A DNA stretch of 13,923 bases from contig NZ_CALHHT010000064.1 in NCBI RefSeq assembly GCF_938031315.1, positions 1 through 13,923 of the forward strand, given 5' to 3'. The first letter of the stretch is position 1. The number at the start of each line of letters is the position of its first letter. Below the pieces are notes generated by a model, which saw only the letters and a list, made by a program, of their open reading frames with translations, was not told the DNA's origin and searched no databases. The translations under genes were made by a program, and so were the position numbers. Source of the stretch: an uncultured Campylobacter sp. GTDB taxonomy: Bacteria; Campylobacterota; Campylobacteria; Campylobacterales; Campylobacteraceae. Shown here in pieces: positions 6,526 to 13,923 of the stretch.

Positions 6526-7646
6526 AGCCCTTCTATTACGCTCTCTTGAATTTCATCAAATTTAAGTACGCTCTTGCCTCCGTGATCTTTGGCGAAGGTC
6601 TTGGCCGCGCTCTCGCTATCAAATGGAATGAGCTCGTCGCCCATCGGTCCTAAGACGTCGGAGCCAAGCACAAAAAAGGCGCTTTTAGCATCGATCTTGT
6701 GTAACTTGTAGTAGTCGGTTACATAAATTTTATCAAAGCCCTTACCCTTTTGGAAGTAGTATTTCATCATATCTTTCACGCCGTCAAAATACAAGTTCTC
6801 GCCGCCTTGAACCTCTATCATTGCCGCCCAGTTAGGGTTTTTGCCCACTAGCATGCCGCAGACCGGGCATTTAGCGCCCTCAGGCACGACGATCTTTTCA
6901 GCCTTTTTCGCTTTTGCGTTTTTGTCGCTGCTGCCTAAATTTGCCGGCGCGTCCCATAGATACAGCGCCGCGGCTTGCAGGTGTTTGTCGTAATCAGGTG
7001 CCTTGCTTGCGCCCTTTGCGTCGCAAGTCTTTTTGAGATGAGCTTTAAGCTCGGAGATGGCTTTGAAGCTTTTTGGATCGGTTTTCTCGCAGTTTGTTTC
7101 GTAAAATTCTTTACCGTGCGCGTAAACGCCGCCCTCGCGCTTGGCTTTAATCATCTTATTATCTCCCTCAAAATCCTGCCCCGCAATCTCGTAGGCTTTG
7201 GCGAAATTCATTATCTCGCCGCCGTTTTCGGCTTGGAATTCTTTCGCGTCGGCTTCGGTTGAAAAGGCGTATTTGCTATTTCGCGTCATCGTGCCTTTGA
7301 CCTTGCTGCCCACGACGTAAAAGGCTTTATTTACGTCGATCAAATTTAGATTTTTCGTATCGACGACCTGCGCATCGCTTGGAATTTTTCCCTCCGTAAT
7401 CTCGTACAAGCAGTGCAGGGAAGCTACTTGCTTGCCGTTTACAACATGGTTGGTTTTATAGAATTTAACCAAATTCATTCCGCAAACGGCGCAGTATTCT
7501 TTGCCCTCGCCGCTTCCTACAAGCGTAGCCTTGCTAGGATCCACGCTTTGAAACATAGGATTTGCCGGCTTATTAGCCCCATCCATGGAGGCGCCGCAAA
7601 CGAGCGCAACAAGCGCGGCCGAAGCCAAAAACGAACGTAAAATCAT
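6522..7646 (-). CDS. two-domain NosL-family protein with a degenerate cytochrome c-like middle
   Basis: The 374-residue exported protein carries two NosL-type domains. The first (about 45-150) contains CAVCGM (52-57), then HC (78-79) and GTM (118-120). The second (about 250-365) contains CPVCGM (260-265), NWAAMIEV, YFDG and GPMGDELIPFD (333-343). NosL proteins bind Cu(I) and supply copper to periplasmic enzymes. Between the domains, residues 172-231 read like a class I cytochrome c (GKEFYETNC near the start, LQAAALYLWD at the end), but CEKTD replaces CxxCH, so haem attachment is not expected. An N-terminal signal peptide is present; its Cys17 context is a poor lipobox. The ATG has an AAGGAG site and follows the Sel1 gene by 31 nt. 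In W. succinogenes a NosL-type protein called MccL belongs to the sulfite system; whether this is its counterpart is not certain. Confidence 0.87.
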   Translation of the reverse strand: MILRSFLASAALVALVCGASMDGANKPANPMFQSVDPSKATLVGSGEGKEYCAVCGMNLVKFYKTNHVVNGKQVASLHCLYEITEGKIPSDAQVVDTKNLNLIDVNKAFYVVGSKVKGTMTRNSKYAFSTEADAKEFQAENGGEIMNFAKAYEIAGQDFEGDNKMIKAKREGGVYAHGKEFYETNCEKTDPKSFKAISELKAHLKKTCDAKGASKAPDYDKHLQAAALYLWDAPANLGSSDKNAKAKKAEKIVVPEGAKCPVCGMLVGKNPNWAAMIEVQGGENLYFDGVKDMMKYYFQKGKGFDKIYVTDYYKLHKIDAKSAFFVLGSDVLGPMGDELIPFDSESAAKTFAKDHGGKSVLKFDEIQESVIEGL

Positions 7647-7677
7647 ACTATCTCCTTAAAAATTTGATGTTTTAAAT

Positions 7678-8511
7678 CTACTTACTAATCGAGTTCAAAA
7701 ATTCTAAATTCTCGCATCCCATCTTGATGCCGCCGTCGCAGCTTTTTTTGAAAAACTCTTTTGCTTTGGCGTTATCGGACTTCACTCCTTTTCCTTCTGC
7801 ATACATTATGGCTAGGTTATTGCAGCCGTCGAAGTAGTCTAAGTTGCACGCCTTTTCATACTGCTGCTTTGCCTGCTTATAATCCTGGTCCACCCCCTGC
7901 CCGAAGGCGTATAGATAGCCCAGATTGTTGCAGCCGATGCCGATGTCGCCGCCGCAAGCCTTTTCGTAAAAAATTTTAGCCTTTGCGAAGCTTTGCTGCA
8001 CGCCTTCGCCCTTCAGATACAGATAGCCCAGGTTGTTGCAGCCCATCATATCGCCGTAGGTGCAGGCTTTTTCATAAAGGCTAGCGGCCTTGGCGACGTC
8101 CTTTGCAAGCCCAGCGCCGTTTGCGTATAAAAGCCCGAGCGAGGTGCAGCCTTCGTTATCTTTGCAGGCTTTTTCGTAATAAGCCGCGGCTTTGGTGAAA
8201 TTTTGATCCGCGCCGTTGCCGCTTTCGTAGATATAGCCTAGATTGTTGCACGCAAGCGCAAATTTAGCGCTGCACGCCTTCTCGTAGAGGCTGATCGCTT
8301 TTTCGAAATTTTTCTCTACGTTGCCGGTGCCCTCAAAATACAAAACGGCTAGATTATAGCATCCCGAAGCTTTATTTTCCAAACCGCACGCTCGCTCGTA
8401 AATTTCTGCGAGTTTTTTATGATCGCCGCTTTGCTGAGCTTGAATGCCCTCGCTGATAAAGCCCGCGTTTGCCGCGGTAGCCAAGGCTAACGCTATTAGA
8501 AATTTTTTCAA
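7678..8511 (-). CDS. secreted Sel1-repeat, cysteine-rich (Hcp-like) protein, TTG start
   Basis: The 277-residue protein has a signal peptide (KKFLIALALATAANA, cleavage near residue 16) and about seven Sel1/TPR-like helical repeats. Each repeat carries a Cys pair in the manner of Helicobacter cysteine-rich (Hcp) proteins, at 42/51, 80/88, 116/122, 150/158, 186/194, 222/230 and 258/266. The repeat period is 36 residues, with the third repeat shorter by two. The pairs most likely form disulfides within each repeat, as in HcpA/B/C, which makes this a periplasmic or secreted solenoid for protein binding. Some Hcp proteins bind penicillin, but no enzymatic role is claimed here. The start is TTG at 8511, preceded by AAGGAG that overlaps the ccsA1 stop codon; no ATG lies near the N-terminus. 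It sits 10 nt after ccsA1 and so belongs to the operon. Confidence 0.9.
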   Translation of the reverse strand: MKKFLIALALATAANAGFISEGIQAQQSGDHKKLAEIYERACGLENKASGCYNLAVLYFEGTGNVEKNFEKAISLYEKACSAKFALACNNLGYIYESGNGADQNFTKAAAYYEKACKDNEGCTSLGLLYANGAGLAKDVAKAASLYEKACTYGDMMGCNNLGYLYLKGEGVQQSFAKAKIFYEKACGGDIGIGCNNLGYLYAFGQGVDQDYKQAKQQYEKACNLDYFDGCNNLAIMYAEGKGVKSDNAKAKEFFKKSCDGGIKMGCENLEFLNSISK

Positions 8512-8521
8512 ATTTACTCCT

Positions 8522-11212
8522 TTATATCGTTTTTACGTCCCTGCCTCTAAAAGCAAGAGCTATTATTAAAAAGACCGCCGCTATTATACAATAAAACGGC
8601 GCGGGTATCTGCGGTGCGTCTCCCGCGGCGTAAGAGTGCATGCCGGTGAGGTAGAAATTTACGCCGAAATAGGTCATTATGATCGAGCTATACGCGAGCG
8701 TCGAGCTCACGCAATAAACATAGATCGAGCCGAGTTTCGGGATAAATTTTAGATGCAGCACGATCGCATAGACGATGATCGAGACATACGACCAGGTCTC
8801 TTTGCTATCCCAGCCCCAGTATCGCCCCCAGCTCTCATTCGCCCATACGCCGCCGAAGAAATTTCCGAGCGTCAGCATCGAAAGTCCCACGATGAGGCTG
8901 ATCTCGTTGATCGCCGTTATATATCTGATCTGCGCGTTAAGCCGCTCGCGATTGGCGCCGTTTTTAAGCGCCATCAAGACAAGAGCCAAAAGCCCAAGCA
9001 GGCAGCTAAGCCCTAAAAATCCGTAGCTAGCCGTAATGACCGAGACGTGGATGCTAAGCCAATACGACTTTAACACCGGCACGAGGTTGGTAATCTGCGG
9101 GTTTACGAAGCTCATATGCGCTACTAGCATCACGATGCTGGCTAGCAGGCAGCTTGCGCTTAGCGTAAGCAGGGACTTTCTAAAAAATATGATCCCGGCA
9201 AGCGCCGCCGACCAGCCGATGTAGATCATCGACTCATAGCTATCGCTCCACGGCGCGTGAGCCGCGACATACCAGCGCAACGCAAGCGCGAGGGTATGTG
9301 CCGCAAAGCTTGTGGCAAAGGCTGCGAATAAAATTTTTTGCGCGAGCGCGAAGCGCTTGCCGCAAAGTGCGCCCAAAAGCGCCAAAACAAGAGCTACACC
9401 ACCTAGGATCATATAGCAATAAACGAGCTTTTTGAAAACCGAAGCTTTGTTGTAAAACACCTCGGCTTTGACGCGGTTTTCGCTTGGAAGAATAGCCGCC
9501 GAGGTGGCTCTTTGGTAGTTTTTCAGCTCCGCAAGTGCTGCATCCGCTTTAGCCCAATCATTATCCGAAATTCCATCTTGCAAGCCGTTTAGATAGTCGT
9601 TTAACACACCTTTGATCTGCGGAGCGATACTATAATCCGCAAAGGCGTCGTTCGGCGAGAGCCAGGTGTTTTGCGGATCGTTCGGCACGGGGATAAATTT
9701 AAAAAACACCCCCCTAAAGGTCAGATACGCGATATTGAGCCGCTCATCGAATTTAATCAGCTCGTTATCGAGCACGCCGCGGCGCGAGGCGCTTTTTTCA
9801 TTCGCCTCGTCCAGGGCGTGGGCGAGCTTGTAGTTGCCGTTTTCATCAAAGACCGAATTAAAGCTCGCATATCGCTCCTGCGGCGCTAAGCCCAGCATCT
9901 TTTTTATCTCGTCGTTTTTAATCTTGATGATCTTTTGATCGCGCCAAAACGCGGGATTTAGGCTCATTCCTAGGATCATCTGCTCGGCGCTTAAGCCGTA
10001 GAGCGAATCCGTGCCTGAAATTTTATTTACGATCTCGCTTGCTTCGGTGCTAAGCGGCTTGATCCTACCCATGTAATCTTGCACCAAAAGCTCTGCGAAC
10101 GCGCCGTTTGCATGAACGCGCGAGTTGGCTTTAAGGTTTGCCAGATAGTTTTCATCCGCGGCGCGAAGCTCAATGCCGAAAAAAAGCGGCGCGATTAGAA
10201 GCAGCGCGGCGGGTGCGTTGTTTTTAATAAATTTAGCGAGCTTTTTAAACCTGCTGCCCGCAGTAAAAAGATTGCCGATAAATCCGACGCAAAGCAAGAA
10301 ATAACCGAAGTAAGTGGGGATTTTACCCGGATCGCGATTAAGCTCCAGCACCGTGCCCAACTCGTCGGTATCGTAGGAGGATTGAAAGAGCTTGAAACCG
10401 TCAAAGCTTAGCGGGTGGTTCATATAAATTTCATGTTCCCCCGCGCTCTTGCCCTCTTTTAAAATTTCAACGTCGCTAGCGTAGGATGATGGGCTTTGCG
10501 AGCCCGGGTAGCGCTCGAGCTTAAATTTTAAAAGCTTTACCGCAAACGGAAGCTCTATGAGTTTCGAGCCCCAGCTTAGCATTATCTCCTCGCCGTCAAA
10601 GTTTAAAATTTTAGGTTCCCCGAGCCAGCCAGCGCCGCCGCGCAGCTGCGCTTCTTGCTCGCTTTCGCCCTCAAAGCCCGCCTTTACCGCAAGCGTGCCC
10701 TGCTCGCCTTTGGGCGCGGGTTTATAAGAGCCAAATTTGACGGTGAAGTTTTTAGAATTTATACTTTGCGTGAAGCTAAAATCGTTATCGCCAATCTGAG
10801 ATAGATTTAGCGGGTGCTCAAACAGCGCGTCTTGCGTGCGGATTTGCAAGTATGGTTTGACGCTTACCATCTCACTTTCGCTCTCGCCCGCCCTTACGTG
10901 CAGCACGCCCTCGGTGCCGAAATAGCGCGTCAGCGCCGCGCCGACAAAGATAACGATAAATGCCCCATGAAGCACGAAGGAGCCGAAGCGGCGCCACATT
11001 TTAGATTTTATGATTATTCCGAGCAGGCTCAGCGTCGCCGCACCCATGACGCACTCATACCAGCGTGCCTCATAGACTAAAATTTTAGCAGTTTGCGTAT
11101 CGTAAATGCTCTCTAAAAAGGTTGCGACGCCGGCACCTGCGGCTAGAATAAAAAGGAGGCAGAGCGCGAACTTGTAAGAGATGAAAAATTTTAATATTTT
11201 TAGCGCGCTCAT
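8522..11212 (-). CDS. ccsA1: fused cytochrome c haem lyase CcsBA (probable CcsA1)
   Basis: System II cytochrome c synthetase with CcsB (ResB) and CcsA fused in 896 residues, the usual epsilonproteobacterial form. The N-terminal part has spans near 8-34, 53-70 and 77-96, then a periplasmic ResB domain and a span near 300-317. The C-terminal part (about 595-890) holds the CcsA core. The WWD haem-handling motif is WGRYWGWDSKETW (795-807). By position against Helicobacter hepaticus CcsBA, the four key histidines are His82 and His820 (membrane) and His722 and His859 (periplasmic). The gene has a GGAGGG ribosome site and follows mccD by 15 nt. In W. succinogenes the CcsBA encoded in the mcc cluster, CcsA1, is dedicated to the unusual CX15CH haem site of MccA. 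The symbol rests on that synteny, since sequence alone shows only CcsBA. Confidence 0.9.
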   Translation of the reverse strand: MSALKILKFFISYKFALCLLFILAAGAGVATFLESIYDTQTAKILVYEARWYECVMGAATLSLLGIIIKSKMWRRFGSFVLHGAFIVIFVGAALTRYFGTEGVLHVRAGESESEMVSVKPYLQIRTQDALFEHPLNLSQIGDNDFSFTQSINSKNFTVKFGSYKPAPKGEQGTLAVKAGFEGESEQEAQLRGGAGWLGEPKILNFDGEEIMLSWGSKLIELPFAVKLLKFKLERYPGSQSPSSYASDVEILKEGKSAGEHEIYMNHPLSFDGFKLFQSSYDTDELGTVLELNRDPGKIPTYFGYFLLCVGFIGNLFTAGSRFKKLAKFIKNNAPAALLLIAPLFFGIELRAADENYLANLKANSRVHANGAFAELLVQDYMGRIKPLSTEASEIVNKISGTDSLYGLSAEQMILGMSLNPAFWRDQKIIKIKNDEIKKMLGLAPQERYASFNSVFDENGNYKLAHALDEANEKSASRRGVLDNELIKFDERLNIAYLTFRGVFFKFIPVPNDPQNTWLSPNDAFADYSIAPQIKGVLNDYLNGLQDGISDNDWAKADAALAELKNYQRATSAAILPSENRVKAEVFYNKASVFKKLVYCYMILGGVALVLALLGALCGKRFALAQKILFAAFATSFAAHTLALALRWYVAAHAPWSDSYESMIYIGWSAALAGIIFFRKSLLTLSASCLLASIVMLVAHMSFVNPQITNLVPVLKSYWLSIHVSVITASYGFLGLSCLLGLLALVLMALKNGANRERLNAQIRYITAINEISLIVGLSMLTLGNFFGGVWANESWGRYWGWDSKETWSYVSIIVYAIVLHLKFIPKLGSIYVYCVSSTLAYSSIIMTYFGVNFYLTGMHSYAAGDAPQIPAPFYCIIAAVFLIIALAFRGRDVKTI

Positions 11213-11227
11213 TAACCCTCCGCAGTT

Positions 11228-12199
11228 TTACATTATTATATCGTAAGTTTGTCCTGCGTATAGTATAAACATTCTAAGAAGTAATACTCCGACCACGCTG
11301 GCAAGCGCGCTAACGTAGAACGCAAATGCGGTGTGAGCGATCTTTTTGCCCAGTGCGAAATTTAAAACGAGCGGTACGCAAAAGCCTACGCCCACGACGC
11401 CTAGCCAAAATAGCTGAGCGTAAACGCCTTCGCTAAAGGCGACGCTCGCGGCTTTTTGCACGTCGCTGCCCGTTACTAGCGAGACGAAAATCATACCGAT
11501 TAATAAAATTTCCATCGCTAAAACCGGCCACTCGACCGCGTGTAAAATTTTAAGATCGCCGCCGTGCGGGTCCGCTTTAAAGAAAAGCGCGGCTATTAGG
11601 CTTGAGCCTGCGATACCCGCAGATAGGCCAGATGCCACGAAAAGCGCAGGTAAAACGGCGGTATTAAGGATAGGAAATCTAACCAAAACCGAGATCAAAA
11701 ATCCCGTATAGGCGCAGATCGCGACCGCAAAAACAAGCGTAAGCGCAAGAAGTAGCGGGCGAAGCGCGTTTAAAATTTTCATTACGAGCGTGAAAAGTCC
11801 TTTTAAAAATTTAAGTCTGCGCGATAAAAATCCGCTCAAATCCGCCTCAAACGCATAAAGGCAAGCTACGAAGCTAAGCGGGATATAGACGCAAAGCGCC
11901 GCCACGCCCACGGACATAACCGAGGTAAAGTTGTAATTAATCAAAATTTTCCAAAAAAGAAGCGGCCGCTCCAAATCGGCTACTAGGCAGACCATACCGA
12001 GTAAGATCGCTACGAAAGATAGCAACGACGCGGCCTTAAACAGCGGCGTGCTTTCGGTTTGCTTTTTATAAAGCTTAACGAGGATCGCGACTACTAACGC
12101 GCCGCCGCTCATGCCCGCTAGCAAAAGATAAACCGCGATCGGCCAGCCCCACTCAACGCCGTGCGAGAAGGTCGCAGTGAAATTTATAGCTCCGTTCAT
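11228..12199 (-). CDS. mccD: NrfD/PsrC-type membrane quinol dehydrogenase subunit (MccD)
   Basis: The 323-residue integral membrane protein of the NrfD/PsrC family has about eight to nine spans, starting at residues 19-42. Family landmarks include LLAGMSGGA (26-34), DLERP (75-79), YTGFLIS (164-170) and the small-residue-rich GLSAGIAGSS (191-200). Proteins of this family oxidise menaquinol in the membrane and pass electrons to a partner Fe-S protein. Here that partner is encoded immediately upstream, with only one base between the mccC stop and this ATG, so the two are probably translationally coupled. Together with the FKBP isomerase and CcsBA neighbours, this matches the mccBCD-ccsA1 order of Wolinella. 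The name is by synteny; NrfD alone would be the family-level call. Confidence 0.87.
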   Translation of the reverse strand: MNGAINFTATFSHGVEWGWPIAVYLLLAGMSGGALVVAILVKLYKKQTESTPLFKAASLLSFVAILLGMVCLVADLERPLLFWKILINYNFTSVMSVGVAALCVYIPLSFVACLYAFEADLSGFLSRRLKFLKGLFTLVMKILNALRPLLLALTLVFAVAICAYTGFLISVLVRFPILNTAVLPALFVASGLSAGIAGSSLIAALFFKADPHGGDLKILHAVEWPVLAMEILLIGMIFVSLVTGSDVQKAASVAFSEGVYAQLFWLGVVGVGFCVPLVLNFALGKKIAHTAFAFYVSALASVVGVLLLRMFILYAGQTYDIIM

Positions 12200-12200
12200 A

Positions 12201-12908
12201 TCACACCCCCAATTTAACCGCAGGAATATATCGCAGGCTCGGTTTCGTACCGCACTCCGGGCGCATTCGCAGGCTGTCTTTTACGCGAAGTAGCTTGCTG
12301 ATGTGCGATTCTTCGTCGTTTAGATCGCCAAATACGATCGCCTCGTATCTGCACGCCTCGATACAGGCGGGCTCGTGACCGTCTTTTAAATTCGTATCCA
12401 AGCAGAAGTTGCAGCTCTCCGCAGCTCTTGTTTCGTGATTTATAAAGCGCACGTCGTAAGGACAGGCGACGATGCAGTATTTACAGGCGATGCAGTCGTC
12501 GGTGTTCATCGTCGTGATGCCGGTTTTTTCGTCCTTGTGGCAGGCTTTTGTCGGACAGACTTTTACGCACGGCGCGTCCTCGCACTGCTGACAAGATACT
12601 CTAACATAGCGCTTTTCTTTCAAATTTAGCGGATCGGTTTTATCCTGGATAAAAAGCCTCATTTGACCTTTCGGAACCAAATTTACCTTTTTACAGGCGA
12701 TCTCGCAATCGGTACAGCCCACGCATTTGTTCTGATCGAATATCATGCCGTAGTGCGGCTTTTTCGGCTCTTGCTTTTTAGCACTTGCGTTTACATCTTG
12801 CGCACTTTTATCTGTGCCGTTTTGTGAGAGCAAGCTTGAGGCGATTGCGCCGAGCCCCAAAGAGCCGAGTGCGGCGGATTTTATAAAATTTCTTCTTTGC
12901 TTTTGCAT
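12201..12908 (-). CDS. mccC: Tat-exported four-cluster Fe-S protein, NrfC/PsrB type (MccC)
   Basis: The 235-residue periplasmic electron-transfer protein has a twin-arginine signal (RRNFIK at 5-10, then a hydrophobic stretch to about 28). Sixteen cysteines are arranged for four [4Fe-4S] clusters: 62/65/68/72, 106/109/114/118, 139/142/145/149 and 166/169/182/186, with two extra Cys at 123 and 219. This is the NrfC/PsrB/DmsB pattern. It should take electrons from MccD and hand them to the sulfite-reducing cytochrome MccA. The ATG at 12908 has a GGAGGAG ribosome site. It follows mccB by 28 nt and is followed by mccD after one base. Confidence 0.92.
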   Translation of the reverse strand: MQKQRRNFIKSAALGSLGLGAIASSLLSQNGTDKSAQDVNASAKKQEPKKPHYGMIFDQNKCVGCTDCEIACKKVNLVPKGQMRLFIQDKTDPLNLKEKRYVRVSCQQCEDAPCVKVCPTKACHKDEKTGITTMNTDDCIACKYCIVACPYDVRFINHETRAAESCNFCLDTNLKDGHEPACIEACRYEAIVFGDLNDEESHISKLLRVKDSLRMRPECGTKPSLRYIPAVKLGV

Positions 12909-12936
12909 ATTCTCCTCCGACTAAATTTAAGCAAAA

Positions 12937-13707
12937 CTACTTTGTTTTATTCGCGTCGTGAAAGCTTTTAGCCTCGCTCTCGCTAAGCTTTTTGGCCGCT
13001 TCGGCGAGCTCGCCCGGCTTTAGAACCTTTAGCAGCTCCGCTTCGAAAACGACCGTCGAGCCGCCCGGGATCTTCTCCATCCCCTCGTTGCCGTAAGCAA
13101 GATCGCTAGGGATTACGAATTTATATTTCGAGCCGGTATCCATCATAAGTAGCCCCTCTTGCAGACCGTCGATTAAATTTATCATAGACAGGTGCGCGGG
13201 CATCTTCGCCGAATAGGTTTCGTCAAACACGGTGCCGTCGAGTAGATAGGCTTTGTAATTTAGCACGATTATGCTCTCAGGCTTTGGTTTGTCGCCCTTG
13301 GCGGATTTTAAAATTTCATACTGAACGCCCGATTTTGTAGTTTTGACATTTGGATTTTTGGCGTTTTTCGCCATAAATTCCTCGCCTGCTTTTAAATTTT
13401 TCTCCACCTCGGCTTTAGCGATCGCATCGACTGCTTTATTAAGCTTGGCAGCTCTGTCGTTTAAAAGCTTTTCTATCTCGTCATTTTTTATTTTGGATCC
13501 GTCTTTAAAAACATCCAAAAAGCCCTCTATAACTATATCTTTATCGGTTTTTATCCCTAGTTTTTCCTGTCCGCTAATTTGATTCATCAAGTATTTCGCG
13601 GTAGATGCGCCGATAGCGTAAGCCTCGCGCTGATCATTCTGCGTAAGATCCGTGCCAAAGGATAGGCTAGCGGCTAAAAGCGGTACTAAAAAGAGTGTTT
13701 TTTGCAT
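12937..13707 (-). CDS. mccB: periplasmic FKBP-type peptidyl-prolyl cis-trans isomerase (MccB)
   Basis: The 256-residue exported isomerase has a Mip/FkpA-like layout. A signal peptide (about 1-18) is followed by an N-terminal helical dimerisation part (YAIGASTAKYLMNQ and following, to about 120) and then a C-terminal FKBP domain (about 130-235). The FKBP domain shows ILNYKAYLLDGTVFDETY, LIDGLQEGLLMM, YKFVIPSDLAYG and GGSTVVFEAELL, the usual active-site framework. A charged tail follows. It lies directly after the probable mccA and before mccC. In W. succinogenes the mcc cluster encodes such an isomerase, presumed to assist folding of the octahaem cytochrome. The start at 13707 has a GAAGG site nearby. 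A hairpin lies between mccA and this gene. Confidence 0.92.
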   Translation of the reverse strand: MQKTLFLVPLLAASLSFGTDLTQNDQREAYAIGASTAKYLMNQISGQEKLGIKTDKDIVIEGFLDVFKDGSKIKNDEIEKLLNDRAAKLNKAVDAIAKAEVEKNLKAGEEFMAKNAKNPNVKTTKSGVQYEILKSAKGDKPKPESIIVLNYKAYLLDGTVFDETYSAKMPAHLSMINLIDGLQEGLLMMDTGSKYKFVIPSDLAYGNEGMEKIPGGSTVVFEAELLKVLKPGELAEAAKKLSESEAKSFHDANKTK

Positions 13708-13732
13708 ATTTTACCTTCATCAATTTAAATTT

Positions 13733-13759
13733 AAAGGGAGCGGACGCCCCGCCCCCTTT
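13733..13759 (-). terminator. intra-operon hairpin between mccA and mccB
   Basis: A 12-bp stem with a 3-base loop (arms 13733-13744 and 13748-13759) lies just after the mccA stop. On the minus strand the two non-Watson-Crick positions are G-U wobbles; on the plus strand they would be A-C mismatches, so the structure is built for the minus-strand transcript. It is followed by TTTAAATTTAAA rather than a pure T-run. It may act as a partial terminator or as a 3'-end stabiliser that keeps mccA mRNA in excess over the downstream genes. Confidence 0.65.
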
Positions 13760-13763
13760 ATCG

Positions 13764-13923
13764 CTATAGGTTTGCGTTTAAAATTCTTTGAGCCTCTTTA
13801 ATATACTCTTTAGCGGCCTCTAGCCTTTGTTTAGTATATTTAAAGCCGTGCATACCCCATGAGCCGTCTTTTTGTAGCAAGTCTACAGTGTCTTGCGCTT
13901 TTTCGATTAGCTCATAAACTCTC
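13764..13923 (-). CDS. mccA: 3' end of a probable octahaem cytochrome c sulfite reductase (MccA), partial
   Basis: An open minus-strand frame enters from the right edge and ends at TAG (13764-13766), giving the last 52 residues. It reads with DGSWGMHGFKYTKQRLEAAK and a following Lys/Glu-rich helix. This Trp-Gly-x-His-(x)n-Tyr then amphipathic helix is typical of the C-termini of HAO/NrfA-like multihaem cytochromes, where the His can be a haem ligand. No CxxCH lies in the visible part. Being followed by mccB, mccC, mccD and ccsA1 identifies it as mccA by synteny. MccA reduces sulfite at a haem-copper centre. The remainder lies outside the window, so the assignment is probable rather than proven. 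Confidence 0.65.
   Translation of the reverse strand, partial: RVYELIEKAQDTVDLLQKDGSWGMHGFKYTKQRLEAAKEYIKEAQRILNANL

Noticed and set aside
3108..7646. Interpretation as a nitrous oxide reductase (nos) cluster because of NosL domains
   Set aside because: No nosZ, nosD, nosF or nosY-type gene is visible; the permease is FtsX/MacB type and the upstream genes match the sulfite mcc system.
11228..12908. Interpretation as nrf nitrite, polysulfide or other NrfCD-type reductase
   Set aside because: The FKBP isomerase directly upstream and the CcsBA directly downstream match the mcc order; no nrfA/nrfH or molybdoenzyme gene is visible, though the catalytic gene is mostly outside the window.

Overview
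The window looks like chromosomal DNA of an epsilonproteobacterium, most likely a Campylobacter of the relatively GC-rich oral group (gracilis/rectus/showae-like) or a close relative. Grounds: the pervasive AAATTT word, the Helicobacter/Campylobacter-type CcsBA and Sel1/Hcp proteins, the frequent TAAAGGAG ribosome sites, and clear kinship to the Wolinella succinogenes mcc locus. The species is an inference.

Right part (about 13923 down to 7678, minus strand): a sulfite-respiration (mcc) gene cluster. In order of transcription it holds the 3' end of a probable mccA (octahaem c-type sulfite reductase, cut by the window edge), an FKBP-type peptidyl-prolyl isomerase (mccB), a Tat-exported 16-cysteine Fe-S protein (mccC), an NrfD/PsrC-type membrane quinol dehydrogenase (mccD), a fused cytochrome c haem lyase (CcsBA; by synteny ccsA1), and a secreted Sel1-repeat, cysteine-pair (Hcp-like) protein that starts with TTG. 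Electrons should pass from menaquinol through MccD and MccC to periplasmic MccA. MccB and CcsA1 would help fold MccA and attach its haems.

Middle part (7646 down to 3108, minus strand): six tightly coupled genes that continue the same transcription unit. They are a two-domain NosL-family protein, a 62-aa single-span membrane protein, a MacB/FtsX-type ABC permease, its ATPase, a 317-aa polytopic membrane protein with Cys motifs including CPYC, and a NosL-like exported protein whose CxxCGM motif has decayed. Each gene overlaps the next by 4 or 11 nt. MccA has a haem-copper active site, so a copper supply or insertion role is the natural inference; the permease/ATPase/317-aa/NosL-like set is the least understood part of the window.

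Left part: an 860-bp gene-free stretch (2248-3107) is filled by a decaying AAATTT-centred array that sharpens into a true 28-30 bp tandem repeat. That repeat runs into the stop codon of the last operon gene. Beyond it lies a two-gene minus-strand operon: a DUF4213/DUF364 protein with a clear TATAAT promoter, and an RBBP9/YdeN-type serine hydrolase with a hairpin terminator. A 326-bp stretch with no recognisable gene follows, then a plus-strand hypothetical membrane protein at the left edge. No RNA genes, insertion sequences or CRISPR arrays were seen.
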